A stretch of 64,000 bases of DNA from Carposina sasakii (lineage: Eukaryota; Arthropoda; Insecta; Lepidoptera; Carposinidae). A program made the translations under genes and the position numbers. This document shows positions 24,206 to 36,085 of the stretch, piece after piece. The DNA lies in contig CP053156.1 in assembly GCA_014607495.2 (NCBI GenBank), positions 8,122,001 to 8,186,000 of the forward strand, read 5' to 3'. Below the pieces are notes generated by a model. That model saw nothing but the letters and a program-made list of their open reading frames with translations. It made no database searches and was not told the origin of the DNA. Each line of letters opens with the position of its first letter. Within the stretch, counting starts at the first letter, position 1.

Positions 24206-24592
24206 TACATGGTGTTTTTTCGTTGCCACCCTTAACTAAGGGTACGTACTCTATACATCAAATAAAGTAAGTTTATGCAAAAAAAATGCTGAGAAACGAT
24301 GTAAATTTTTTTGAAACAATTTTTTTATTAGGGACTTGATCGGCGAAATGTATAGTGTCCAGTCTTTATGTTAGTTTTTTATAGACAGATATTAATTATT
24401 TGTCGTAAAAAATCTTGCTACGCGCGTCTATGTACATTCATGCAGAAAAACGCAGTCTATTTACTCAACTTTGGACCCTAATATTTTGGAAACTAGACAC
24501 TTCCCAGGTATGCTTCCAAGGAGAAAAATGATCGTGATGATGAGGAGATTACGTAGTTTTCGGGAACGTTGACGACCAAAAATCAGCCTGTA
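24206..24592 (+). mobile_element. Family A element, copy 4
   Basis: TACATGGTGTTTTTTCGTTG to AAAATCAGCCTGTA, flanked by TA on both sides. The interior is collinear with copies 1-3. Confidence 0.75.
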
Positions 24593-24654
24593 TAAACTAG
24601 CATCTATTTATGTCCACAACGCATTAACACAACTAAAAAAATCGAGAAATAAAC

Positions 24655-25209
24655 TGACTTTTTAAAAAAAAAATTAACCGACTTCAAACTTTAACTAAAA
24701 AGCGATAAATAACGTAACTAATTTATCTACTTAATACATATTAAATATCTCAAATTATTTAAATATTTACAACTTAATACCTAATACTTTAACAAAGTCA
24801 TCTTTAACTATTTAAATATTTATAATTATCACATATTTTTTGGATTCGGTGCCAGCCAAACAAATCAATGTAATTAAGAAAACTGACCCACACTAAATAG
24901 AAACCAAGAATAGGAAATTGCATTACCGCTGCCTACTACACCGTATTGTATTTTGCCGTGTGTGTGGCTTTGCCAGCCGCGCGCGTCCATCAACACTACG
25001 TTACCTAGGCTGGCACCGACTCCAAAAAATAAGTGATAATTATAAATATTTAAATAGTTAAAGATGACTTTGTTAAAGTATTAGGTATTAAGTTGTAAAT
25101 ATTTAAATAATTTGAGATATTTAATATGTATTAAGTAGATAAATTAGTTACGTTATTTATCGCTTTTTAGTTAAAGTTTGAAGTCGGTTAATTTTTTTTT
25201 AAAAAGTCA
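24655..25209. mobile_element. 555-bp near-perfect palindromic element
   Basis: Arms of about 200 bp (24655-24857 and 25008-25209) are inverted copies with only a couple of visible differences, around a 150-bp spacer. The arms carry TTAACCGACTTCAAACTTTA near their outer ends and GGTGCCAGCC at the inner ends. The spacer (24858-25007) is less AT-rich (TTGCCAGCCGCGCGCGTCC). High arm identity suggests a recent insertion. No coding capacity. Confidence 0.8.
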
Positions 25210-25211
25210 TT

Positions 25212-25284
25212 GGCATAAACTTACTTTATTTGATGTATAGAGTACGTACCTTTCGATAAGGGTGGCAACGAAAAAAACATCATA
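25212..25284 (-). mobile_element. Inverted 5' fragment of family A
   Basis: GGCATAAACTTACTTTATTT ... GTGGCAACGAAAAAAACATC is the inverse of the family A left end. It is cut off exactly next to the palindrome. Confidence 0.65.
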
Positions 25285-25539
25285 AATGTATACATACACA
25301 CGGCTGCATTCTCAAAATGGGGTAGCTACAACTGCAGGGTCATATAGAACATCCCGTAGCTGTACCAGATTCTGCATTCACATTAATATTATTTAAGAGC
25401 AATGAATTTCTGACTTTCCAATTTATGGATACATGGAGTTAAAAGGTATCGTTTTAGTTTGCAATGAATATTAATATTGACCTAGTATCAAATTCTCTTA
25501 ACCAATTTTTAGGTCGATCGAAGTTTCTGATGCGATTGT

Positions 25540-25605
25540 TTATTTATAGATAGATAGATAAAATTCTTTATTGTACTACAAAACATTATGTACAAGGGCG
25601 AGCTT
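25540..25605 (-). repeat. Retroposon tail with TAGA microsatellite
   Basis: ATAGATAGATAGATAAAATT, CTTTATTGTACTACAAAA is the inverse of the tail at about 18047-18085 (TGTAGTACAATAAAGAATTA, then TCTATCTATCTA). Confidence 0.5.
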
Positions 25606-25969
25606 AATTTATATATCTTGATTTTTTTTAAATTACTAGATTCATGGGAATTTTTACTGTAATAGTTCAAGGTTCCGAGTCAAAGGAATGCATTAAAGTC
25701 AATTTGAATAGAATAGAGACGAGCGAATGCACGTTGCATACAATACAGCTGGAGTCAACTTGAATGACAATGGAGTTAAAAATACTATAGGGAATAAGTA
25801 TGAAAATAACACAGTCTCTTTTACATAATACAGGTGCTGAGATGTCAAGAGATAGAGAACCTGAATATTTGATATTATTCCGTTGTATGTTTGAAACTCC
25901 AACTTGTATTTATAATTAAAAGTACTGAGATTGTTATATTTTTTATTTATGTGTGTACAATGAAGAATA

Positions 25970-26225
25970 TGCCGCGTGGTGCCGGCAGAGTAGAGTTTAT
26001 ACCACCCCATGCCTGCCCGTGGGTATCGTACGAGGCGATTAAGGGTTTTCGGGAGGTGGGCAAAAGCGCCTTCCATGCTGACAACTTTTTCAGCCTATTG
26101 CAGTCAACTGCTGGACATAGGCCTCCCCCAGGACACGCCACAAGGCTACTGCCACAGGGGGGTTTTGCCCATAGTCACCATGCTGGGCAGGCGGGTTGGT
26201 GACCGCAGTGTAATTTTCGGACTAT
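25970..26225 (+). mobile_element. SINE-like repeat family G, copy 1
   Basis: GCCGCGTGGTGCCGGCAGAG, CATGCCTGCCCGTGGGTATC, CAGCCTATTGCAGTCAACTG, GGCCTCCCCCAGG and GGCAGGCGGGTTGGTGACCG occur in order. It is much more GC-rich than its surroundings, and the ORFs here are repeat translation. An inverted copy follows directly. Confidence 0.6.
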
Positions 26226-26228
26226 ATT

Positions 26229-26450
26229 AGTCAACACGGGAGGTGCTGCTGCCCACCTCTCGGAAACCCTTAATCGCCTCGTACGATACCCACGGGTAGG
26301 CAGGGGTGGTACAAACTCTACTCTGCCGGCACCACACGGCTCCAAAAATCACACTGCGGTCACCCACCCGCCTGCCCAGTGTGGTGACTATGGGCAAAAC
26401 CCCCCTGTGGCAGTAAGCCTTGTGGCGTGCCTTGGCTGAAGACGAATCAA
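26229..26450 (-). mobile_element. SINE-like repeat family G, copy 2 (inverted), A-rich end
   Basis: Inverse of the preceding copy: CGGAAACCCTTAATCGCCTC, GTACGATACCCACGGG, CTCTACTCTGCCGGCACCAC. It runs on to GAAGACGAATCAAGAATAAG and an A-run. The two copies are head-to-head around 26226. Confidence 0.6.
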
Positions 26451-27764
26451 GAATAAGAATAAAAAAAAAACTGTTTTCAACAAATTGCTTTTCGCGAAAT
26501 CAAACTTTACATGACTGCCCTCATACGAGTAGCATGTTCTTATCTGACCTGTCAAACGTAGGTGTAATCACGTAATAACCTCAAATTTCAAACTTGAAAC
26601 TGAGAATAAATCACCCAAATTTACCTCTTTAACCTGCCAGGATTTCGTGCAAAGCTTTCCGATTTAATCACAAAATGTAACTGTTCATTCCGGCGAAGTC
26701 CGAAGAAGGCAGTGCATTTGAGGCTCAAATAATCAAACATGGCATGAATGCAGTTGGTTTCAAGCAGATCTACGAATATATGCCTTAATCTAGTGCAAAG
26801 AAGATCAATTGAAGTGGCCTAATGTATGTAGCTTTACCTTTGAGTTTGGTTTAAAGCAAAAAGCGAATGCCGGCAAGCTGTTCAGAAGAGCTCTTGTATA
26901 TGCTTCGTTAACCAAATTAACGTGTTAACCTGGGCCGGTTCGCAGTTTCAAGAGTCGGCGCCCTCGGATTTCTACCTTTGAAATGTTATGCTCTTGCTAC
27001 GTTTTAGGTTTTAGCGTGTGTGGGAGTTAAGCGTTTGTGCCTGTTAATGTTTTATCGCGGTATCCCACTTGGTGTGTTTGGAATTGTTGAACGTGCGAGT
27101 AGTACGACGTCTTTACACACGTTCGAAATACAAATGAATGTTAATGTGCCTCCTTTATGGTGTACTTTATATAGGCACGTTATGACATTTCCGTAAATGA
27201 TAATATAAAACGTAGATATACCTACCTACTGCGGATATTGGTTCTTCTCTAGCCAGTCGTGAACTTATGATTGATGATTATAGAACTCAATTAACTAACT
27301 TATTGAATATTTGACAATAGCGTCCATATAACGCTAAGTTCTAGTTCATGTGTAGGTAAGCGTAAATACCGCCTTTTCTCATTCGATTCTTAGTGATAAT
27401 TTTAGGGCTACTAATAAATATAGTAGGTAGTTACAGCTTAAGATTCAGTAAACTTCATTTCATTGATTGTTCTCCTTCAATAAACATACTGCATACTCGT
27501 AAGTTTGATTAAACATCGAAGTTTGAACTCGTAGCTTCCGGTTCAATGAACTATAAATGTAGCAATACCTACGAAGTTCTGAACTCAAGCAACAATTTCC
27601 AATCGTCGCACTCGAGGGAACAATAAACCAGAGAGTTATTGACAACAATTAATAGGTTAGTTAAATACTATTGGAAATAATGTTCAAAGCAAATAAGTTG
27701 ATATTTACTACACAATAATTTTATAGGGTTTTTGCGAAATATCGTATTTAATATACATGTGCGG

Positions 27765-27962
27765 TGATTCAGGGCTTAACACTCGAATACATTAGCTGCA
27801 TCTCCTTCCGTGTTTGTCGTAAGAGTCGACTATCTCAGGGGCTTTCTCTCAGCAAATGAGCTAGCAACTTGTCATTGATCTTTGACATCCTGGTGCCTAT
27901 AAGATATTCGTGATTCTCCAGTTCTTGCTACACCATTTTGGAAACACAGTGGTGTGCATTTG
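27765..27962 (+). repeat. Dispersed repeat family D copy next to ace-2 exon 3
   Basis: ACATTAGCTGCATCTCCTTC, GTAAGAGTCGACTATC, GCTAGCAACTTGTCATTGAT and TTGCTACACCATTTTGG. It ends about 40 bases from the exon 3 donor, so intron 3 begins almost directly in repeat DNA. Confidence 0.55.
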
Positions 27963-28001
27963 TTTGTATGCATTACAAACTACTTTGAAATATGCACTTA
28001 C

Positions 28002-28154
28002 GTGAGTGAAATAGTAGTAGTAAACGTCTACTCCAGCATCAGCCAGGACTTCAGCGAAGTAATTAGTGGGGCAGACGAAGAAGTAGTCTCCCACCACGTC
28101 AGCTATCATCTTCTGGTTCAGGTAGCCGTCTGTGATCTCTTCCCAGTCGGTGTA
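28002..28154 (-). CDS. ace-2: Acetylcholinesterase 2, coding exon 3
   Basis: The acceptor CTAG (28156-28155) is followed by exactly 51 codons: YTDWEEITDGYLNQKMIADV, then VGDYFFVCPTN, ending DVYYYYFTH (444-494). The donor is CAC|GTAAGT. It holds Cys471, expected to pair with Cys590 in exon 5. Phase 0 at both ends agrees with exons 2 and 4. Confidence 0.95.
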
Positions 28155-28206
28155 CTAGACATTATAAATACATTATATATGAATTTTAATGTAATTTTAT
28201 AAGTAA

Positions 28207-28415
28207 AGCCGCGTGGTTTCGGCAGAGTAGAATAGGCACCACTAGGTGGGTATCATACGAGGTGATTGAGGGTTTCCGGGAGGTGGGGATCCCGAAATCA
28301 CACTGCGATCACCAACCCGCCTGCCCAGCGTGGTAACTATGAGAAAAAACCCCCCATGGCAATGCCTATCCTTGTGGCGTGCTACGTCCAGCAATGAACT
28401 GCAATAGGCTGAGGA
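28207..28415 (+). mobile_element. SINE-like repeat family G, copy 3
   Basis: GCCGCGTGGTTTCGGCAGAG, GTGGGTATCATACGAGGTG, GATCACCAACCCGCCTGCCC, then ACTGCAATAGGCTGAGGAG. The parts are rearranged relative to copy 1. It lies in ace-2 intron 2. Confidence 0.55.
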
Positions 28416-28737
28416 GAGAGTATAAGTAAAAATAACGTTAAAATGGTCCGATTTAAAGTTGCAGTACTTTCAATGCTGTGTGGTTGTATGTTTGAATCCA
28501 CGATGTTTGTACGTTTGATGCCAAAAACTTTATTATTTAGATTTTCGATGTCCATAAATTAGACCTTTATTATGCGGGATCAAATTTATCAGGTTAGTTA
28601 TTGAACATAGATTTTATTAATTGTCCTCTTCTTTATATTAGCTGGTTAGAATTTATTATTAATTGAATTATTATGAATTAGTTTTAGATTTCGGAAAAAC
28701 ATACACGAATTTTACAGTTTAGTAGAACCATGGAGGA

Positions 28738-29222
28738 TGTTCACGCCGTGAACCGTTCATCGAGAAATAGTTCTTATGAAAGGACATCACCAAAGGTCGG
28801 AGAATACGGTGGTATCTGGGAGGCTGGTGTCAAGTCTTCTAAATTTCATCTTAAACGTATTGTTGGTAATGCAAGTCTGACGTTCGAGGAGTTGGATACG
28901 CTATTCACATAAATAGAAGCTATTCTTAATTCGCGTCCTCTCACACCTCTATCGTCAGACCCCAATAACTTTTCCCCCCTGACTCCAGGCCATTTTCTTA
29001 TAGGGAGTCCTGTCACGGTCGCCAAAATGTATATGAATAAAATACATCCGTGGATAAAATATGTATATTAAGATCAAGACATGAATTAGATGGTTTCTCT
29101 TCAAGAGTTTATGTATGAGTGAAGACCGAAGTTCGCTGACGTCTTCTGTAGGGATGTGCGCCGCTTGTAGTGATGTCCTTTCATAAGAACTATTTCTCGA
29201 TGAACGGTTCACGGCGTGAACA
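28738..29222 (+). pseudogene. BEL/Pao-type integrase relic inside 53-bp exact inverted repeats
   Basis: From about 28793, one frame reads VGEYGGIWEAGVKSSKFHL, then GNASLTFEELDTLFT, TAA (28910-28912), then [20 protein letters not shown] and [13 protein letters not shown]. This is the conserved C-terminal part of BEL/Pao LTR-retrotransposon integrases ([24 protein letters not shown]). The stop sits where relatives usually have Gln (CAA to TAA), and the rest of pol is missing. The fragment is flanked by exact inverted repeats, 28738-28790 and 29170-29222 (TTCACGCCGTGAACCGTTCA ... GGACATCAC). It lies in ace-2 intron 2. Confidence 0.8.
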
Positions 29223-29251
29223 GAGGAATAAGTCTTCTTATTCCTCTATGG
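29221..29251. repeat. Small hairpin AGAGGAATAAG / CTTATTCCTCT
   Basis: 11-base arms with a 4-base loop (TCTT). Related hairpins occur at 39411-39446 and 58272-58304, with a half-site at 47093-47106. Confidence 0.55.
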
Positions 29252-29332
29252 TAGAACGGCAAACTTAGCATAATTTTGATACAACACTCAATTCTTTTTT
29301 TATATAAATAAGGTAAATAAAAAAATACTTGC

Positions 29333-29475
29333 CTGGAAAACGATAGCTTCTCGTTTAATTTTCGAGAACTCCTTGAAAATCGTATCTACAATTTCTAGAA
29401 ATTTCTCTCTCAGCAGAAAACTGGGTGCGTCCTTCTCGAAGTAATCCAAGAAGTCATACAGCAGAAAATATGTAC
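29333..29475 (-). CDS. ace-2: Acetylcholinesterase 2, coding exon 2
   Basis: The acceptor TTTTCAG precedes GT, which completes the Gly396 codon. There are then 47 codons, TYFLLYDFLDYFEKDAPSFL to KREAIVFQ (397-443), closely matching the Drosophila Ace segment after the catalytic Glu. The exon ends at CAG (29333), immediately followed by GCAAGT. Using this GC donor keeps the frame to exon 3 (FQ|YTDWEE). The nearby GT four bases later would shift the frame. Confidence 0.93.
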
Positions 29476-29802
29476 CTGAAAACATTTAGTTCCTATTGAG
29501 TCACCTTTATTGGATCAACGATTCTTTAAGATGACATCAATGTCCTTTATTAATCTTGAACAACTAAACCTTAGATTAATGATTGGTATTCGCTCCGCTC
29601 TGATTAGATGGAGTACTATCAATAAACAATAGCTCTGTGAATGCGGCAATTTTATTATGATCGATGACATGACTGACATGACAATCATCAATAACAATTT
29701 GCAAGGATGCTAGTATGCGTGAAGGATTGTGTTGCCAACTGCTTAACTGTTACCCGAATGAAGGAAAACTAATGCAGAACAAAAATTTTGCAATAAATTA
29801 AA

Positions 29803-29940
29803 ATTGAATATGATATTAAGAGAATTGGGTGGTGTAAAAGAAGACGTACTCGTAGTGACAAGAATAGAGAAAGGTACGCTTCGATGGTTTGGTCATTTAG
29901 AGAAAATGGATGGAAGGCAATTAACGAAAGAGTACCTTAC
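29803..29940 (+). pseudogene. LINE reverse-transcriptase C-terminal fragment
   Basis: LRELGGVKEDVLVVTRIEKG, TLRWFGHLEKMDGRQLTKE matches the short motif block (GVKEDV..., LRWFGHLERM, RLTK) near the C terminus of a widespread insect non-LTR RT. Only about 45 codons remain and no start or upstream RT is seen. It lies in ace-2 intron 1. Confidence 0.7.
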
Positions 29941-32234
29941 TTTACTGACAATGAAACAATTATTAATATTACTTTTTAATTATATCATTAACATTAACTA
30001 TTAAAAAATGCATCCTCGTCGAGATAAGATCCCATAATATCTATATCCCATAGATCCATAACAATGTGTTTTTGTGATCCACCAACTTTCTTCTCGACTA
30101 ATTTGTACCTACTACAGCAGTCCAACGATCAGAAATAACTGGATGAACAGGAAATCTGCACCAAGCAAAGAAATTTTGGATGTTTGTTACTCAGTTATTG
30201 TTTATGCAAAAACAAATGCTTTTTGTGACTATAAAATCACAAAAACTATAACTTTTTTCAACGCTTTGAGCATCACCCTTATAGTAACAATTGATAGTCA
30301 CAAAAAGAGTTTTCCAACGATATATATCTGATCGTTACTGATCGGTACTGATACATTTTTGCACATTATATATATAATTTATCTCTATTTCATCGGAATT
30401 TCTAATGTGCACCCTTCATTTACTCTTAGATAATAATAACAAATTCACATACTACAAAATCTGCACCACGGGAAACTATTATCGGCGGCAACACTGAATG
30501 TCGTTTATTATTCATGATAATTTTATATTGAAATTTCATAATTGTGAGATACTTACTGATGGTATGTGATCTCTAGTCTCTTTTTTATGCATTGTAGTAT
30601 ATTTTTTACACAATTTCACTATGCAAACAGAAATTTTACTACGAAATATGATTAAAATTTAATAAAACTGACAGTAGGCATATTGGCATATTGTCGACAA
30701 CTAGACTGTGGAGGTTCGAGCTCGTGTCTGACGTGTACGGCAGACTATTTGTTGCTGAATTTATGATTAAGCCGAGTACTTCTACAGAGCGGAGCGAAAT
30801 CATTATTCTAAGAACTAAACATAGGCTTCGAAAGAATAATATATTCCGTATATAAGATTAATTTTATTATGAAGTTGGTATGGGCAGTACTAATAATTCC
30901 TAGTCGCCAGCCAGCGCGTGGCTCAACTCTTACTGTATTAGACTTTCTTGCGATGATGATGATGTTTTTATAAATAAAACTAGGATTTTTAAACTAGTAC
31001 GAGAAGATTCCTACTTTACATTATAAAATCAATCATGTTATTCTTTATGGTGCCCGATATTGCATAAATTGTCTCTCCAACTACTCAGAAAAATAATTTC
31101 ATTAAAAAAATATGCTGGTTCAAAACCCGAAAACAAATAAGCCGCCTTACTTCTCGACGCAAAAGGAATAATAAACAACAAGAGATCCCCTATTGCCCTT
31201 AGCCTCAGGCTAAAGAACTGTCCTAGAATCAGTAATAGGTTCCCAACAAATACGGTTATCTCGACCCGACTTATCTGTTAGGCTACTCTTGTCAAAGGAT
31301 TGATTACAAATTGGTTTAGCAACGCCATGTAAAAATTACCTAACAGCCCTATTAGATTACACAAACAGTATGCTGCATCACTAGATTATCGTAAGACAAA
31401 ATCGCTTTCCGCTGTCTGTCTATCCCTAAGTATGCTTATGCCGGATTTCTTGTTCCATTTCTGATCCCGACACAGTCACTTTTTATAATCATTTTAGAGA
31501 AAGATATTTCTTAAATTCATATTTTACTAAAATTGGATTTCATGAACATACGAGTAGGTACTCCGTAAAATACGGACTAAAATGGATTTGAATGGAAAAA
31601 TAAGGGAAAATATAAAAATATATTTTTTTAACTATAGGTCATTTTAGGACACGTCATAACATGTTAATTTTAAATAGCTAAATTCTCTTAAAGTTTCACT
31701 CTACTAAATAAAATTTCATGTAAAATGAAATTTCACGACAGATATTACAAAGGATCACGTGCCAGTAAAGTGCTTTTACCAAGTGTATGCAAATTGCTAC
31801 GACGTAGGTATTCGCGCTTGTAAAAGAGCAAAGAAATCGTATACATGACGGCACTTAGTAATAATATCATGTAAACTTACAAGCATGAAAAAATGGATCT
31901 GACGAAGGTGGGAACGCTATCTAATTAGGGCACCAGTATTATTAAGGTAACATCGTTTGGTATCGAACTTCTTTGTCGCAACACTCTAACCGCTCTACAA
32001 TAGTGATTAGACTTCATGACGTCATTTAACAAACGCGCGAAAAGGAAGGCCTGCTATTGGAACAAAAATTTCGATAACGAACCTCTATCGATCGCAAATT
32101 TGGTTTTTAATAACCATAGTTTTTTGTTAATTTAACATTTCTCTATATCAATTAAGGTGTAGTGCGTAGTACGATTCGAGTAGTGCAACTTTTCATGGTG
32201 CAATTCAGAGCAGATTTTGCCAATGGCTAGTTAG

Positions 32235-32355
32235 AGCCTATCTGAAGGAAAGTGGATTGATGCTGTCTCTTTCTTGATATAGTTTTAGCGAATGGCAGTA
32301 TGAAATTGATCCTTCAGAAAGGCTATCCGACCGTTGGAAAAATCGGCTCTTAGTT
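32235..32355. mobile_element. Short hairpin element, family H, copy 2
   Basis: GAGCCTATCTGAAGGAAAG, TTGATGCTGTCTCTTTC ... GATCCTTCAGAAAGGCTATC, CGACCGTTGGAAAAATCGGC. The inverted ends and central TGCTGTCTCT match copy 1. Confidence 0.6.
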
Positions 32356-35300
32356 AAATATTGAGTCTTACTGTCTCTATTTAGATAAAATTTTAGAGAA
32401 TGATAGTAGCAAATTTATCCTTGAAATCTGATTGTCGGAAAATTTGTACCTAAAAAAAGGAGGAGATAATCTCAAAACAGTATGGCGACGCAGCCAGTGG
32501 TACCGCGTAGTATGCTAATGAGATGTACTCGTATCTAATATTCTGGGAACCTGTGGAAGTTCTCAGGTGTTTTTCTTGTGTTTTCGTAAATTGAAGCTGA
32601 GCTTAGTATTGTGGCCGCTACCAAAAGATTCAATAAACAAGTGGAAATTTATTAAGTAGGTATCTACTAAATAAGATATTTAAACTTTGGTATTTTTGCT
32701 TTGCCTTGTTCCTCTCTAATTGAAAATAGGCGATACTTTTTATCGTCCATTTACCTAATATTAAACTATATGCATTATCACGATTTTTGATGGTTGACTT
32801 GTAGCTGCGAAATATATGTATACCCTTCTTAATGTATAGGTAGGTACCTACTCAGTTGGGGTCAGAGATGATTTGCTCAGATACAGTGAGTATGTGTACA
32901 TCTTCATTCTCGAATTATGAACTAAGAATACAAACTTGCAGAGTTATAACTCAAAAACTATATATTTTCATAATTATTGTAAGTAGGTAATAAAGTAAGG
33001 GATAATTATTTATTGTAAGTAGGTAATAAGTAAATATGGTTTCTTATAATTAGTCTAACTCCCTCTTAGAGGAAAGCCAACTGACTCAACCCCTACTTTA
33101 AGCTCTAGGGTAGGTAATAAGGAAAGCTCGAAGCATTGGCGTTACAAATCACCTCGTTAGGCCGTAACCACATTAAATGGTTGGCCTCCCATAATTGTAA
33201 GGGATGGGGTGCATTCATGTTTCCAACTACTCCAACTATCAGTGACTTGCCTAAGATAATGTTTGAGTTAGCTTGGCTATTTGTTGCATTATAAACCTGC
33301 ATAAACTGATAACATTTTTTTTATTTGTTGGCAACATTATAGTAACAAATATGGCAACAAATACCAACTGGTCATATTCCAATCCGATGCAAAGGTTTTC
33401 AACTGATACGATTTTACCATCACCTAATTCGATTAGATCAATATAAGCCACAATAAAGTATATTATTTTCCACATTTACTGTACTAATTTCATCAAAACT
33501 TAATTAGAAATTGAGGTCACAAGGCTGTAGGCGGGCTTATCTTGCATAATATATTAGATAAGGTTTAGCTTTCAAAGAGATGTTGGCTGTATGACCCATA
33601 AAGTTCATATTTAAATCATACCTTACTATAAATACACAAGATCACAATTTTGATTAACTACCTACTTCGGTTTATTATCTGATGCAACCTAAATTATGTA
33701 CATGTAATAAAACCTAAAATTAAATTATAATATTAACTACCTATTAACTGAAAATATTTATTATCTTATATCTAATTGCTGTTACAAAAAAGTTTAAATT
33801 TAAAACAACTTGAAGTGACAAAGAGAACAATTTTGATAATTGCAGGAAATACGAATATTGTAACATAGAAACAGGGATTTTATTATGTGCTCGTGTTGAT
33901 ATATTATCATACAAAGCAAAGATTTGTGGTCCCTAAAAGCTCAGATAACCCACGTTTGAAGATTACTTTAAGTAATATCGAGGACCCTTGTCCCTTTCTT
34001 ATACTTATAAAAGGTCAAAAAGATAAAGGTAATACATTTATAATTTAAAATGATTTGCAAGAAAAAACCATAATCTAGTCCCACAAGATCTGATATATTT
34101 AAAGAAATAGTATATATAGATAACTGCATTAAAAAGTTGTTAGGTAGATGAGTATTTTATAATTAAGCTTTTAGGCCAATAATTAAGCTACGTTTCTGAT
34201 TACCAACGACTACGAAAATGCTAGCAAAACTAAGGTCAAGTTCAAAGCTGAGAAACTTTGGGCATTAGTTTGTGTAGTAACCGAGCCGGAATTTGCCTTT
34301 ATTTACCTATTTGCAACTTATATAAAAACTGTGATCAGGGTATAAATATTTCTGTAACACTTGTTAATGATACCTATAGGAAGAAAATCAAATTTTAAAT
34401 ATACCGACATTTACTTTATACATTGACTACCTATTCAATACATTTTGCTGTCCAAAACTCATATCGTATTTGTCTGTCAAACTTTACTCGTGGTTTATAA
34501 ATAACAAAACTACCTACTTAATGAATTTAGAAGAAACTTGGTAATTTTATAGTTTATACTTCACAATACCTAATACGAAGTCGCGGTTGGCAGCTACTTT
34601 TGTTCATAAAGTATTAAGTACTTGTACCTACTTCATTTCGTTTAGTTTACTTCTTTTCTGTTGTTTCGCGGCGAAGCGGGCGGCCATTAATTACTAAATA
34701 GCGGTCTGTTGTATTCTTTTAATTAATTGCCATGTTTATTTTAATTGCCTCAACGGTCCCTCGTAAATCATAGACAATGGAATATTAATGATTTAAAACG
34801 AAATTATATTTAGATCAATTACGCCTTCCATATGATGGATCCAGGAGGGTATGGAATTTACGACATTACTTTACAATTACTATAATTTATAATAAGTGCA
34901 GGTTCCATGTGATCCTAAAATCTACCCTAAGGTGGCTCTGGGATCTCTTCGATTTCTACAGTTTTAACTATCCTATTTCGGAAACATAGCCGTATGTATA
35001 TCTATGTATGTATGTCTGCTTATATATTGTTATGGTTAAATAAATGTGTGTAGCTGTTCTCCCTTCAGATAATAATGAAATCGATGAAACATGAAGAAAG
35101 CAATATCTCGTGAGGATGAGTTTGTTTGTAAAACTTACAATCTTGAAAGACTTTTCCATCAAACTTACATCATTATACTCCAATAAAAGTGTTCAAGAAA
35201 CTAACTCCAGAGGAGATTGGTTGTATAATATGATGACTAAATAATTATATATCTACAATAATATTCCTTAGACACGTGTGCTAAGGCCAAATGTCGGTAT

Positions 35301-36024
35301 CTGCTGTAACTTTCACGATTATTTGTAGTATATCTGGGTAATTATTGCCTGCCCGACGACGCGACATATAAAATGGAGTATCCGTGTAGCGACTTACGAT
35401 TAAAATAATAATTGTGCTGTGAAATCTTATAATATCTTGTTCACAGATTTAATAAAATACTATCAAAAATCCAACAACCTAAATTACGTACAAGCACCCG
35501 ACCGAGGTATACCTACATAAGCATAAAAACTTTAAATGCACATTTAGTATACTATCTGCAATATAAGAACAAAGTAGAAAAAAACATAATGGAATGAAAA
35601 TAAAAGATGTCAGGTGAGATAAAAGATATTTTTCTTTAGTTGTTTGCAAGTTGGTACTTTTTGTTCGTGAGAGTAGCGATAAAGTTACAAGTAGGTACGA
35701 AACACTTCGGGCTTTTACATAGAAGGGTGTTGATCCCAAATGTAAATTCTTTTCACTCGTTTTAACTAGTTTTTCTTGCTTGGGCATCTTAATTTGGCAT
35801 AGCCATATAAGATATATATTTTGTCATATAATAAAATATGTATGTATGGCTTTTATAATAAGAGAGTAAGAAATATAAGGGAGTTGGTATCCTTTACGAT
35901 TTGTATCATTCGTAAAGGAGTGACTGATGCTGCGATTGAATGTATGATAGTTTAGCAATGTGTATGCTATTAAGTATTCTGTGCTCTACACTATTGTTTC
36001 GAGTATATCAGAACTTTCAAGAAC

Positions 36025-36085
36025 ATTGGAAAATAAGATGGTCATGAAAACTTTTATGGTTTTCATGACCATCTTATTTTCCAAT
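36025..36085. repeat. Perfect 27-bp hairpin
   Basis: ATTGGAAAATAAGATGGTCA then TGAAAAC (36025-36051) and its exact inverse (36059-36085) are separated by a 7-base loop, TTTTATG. It lies in ace-2 intron 1. It could be a recent fold-back or a small-RNA precursor; no related copy was noticed in the window. Confidence 0.7.

Noticed and set aside
25699..26230. Overlapping ORFs of 60-125 codons on both strands
   Set aside because: They fall in head-to-head copies of a GC-rich SINE-like repeat that recurs at 28207 and 50680. The frames are not conserved between copies.
28738..29222. 53-bp repeats as LTRs of the BEL element
   Set aside because: They are inverted, not direct, and far shorter than BEL/Pao LTRs.
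29327..29333. GT donor (GGCAA|GTATT) for ace-2 exon 2
   Set aside because: It adds four bases and breaks the frame with exon 3. The GC donor gives the conserved FQ-YT junction.
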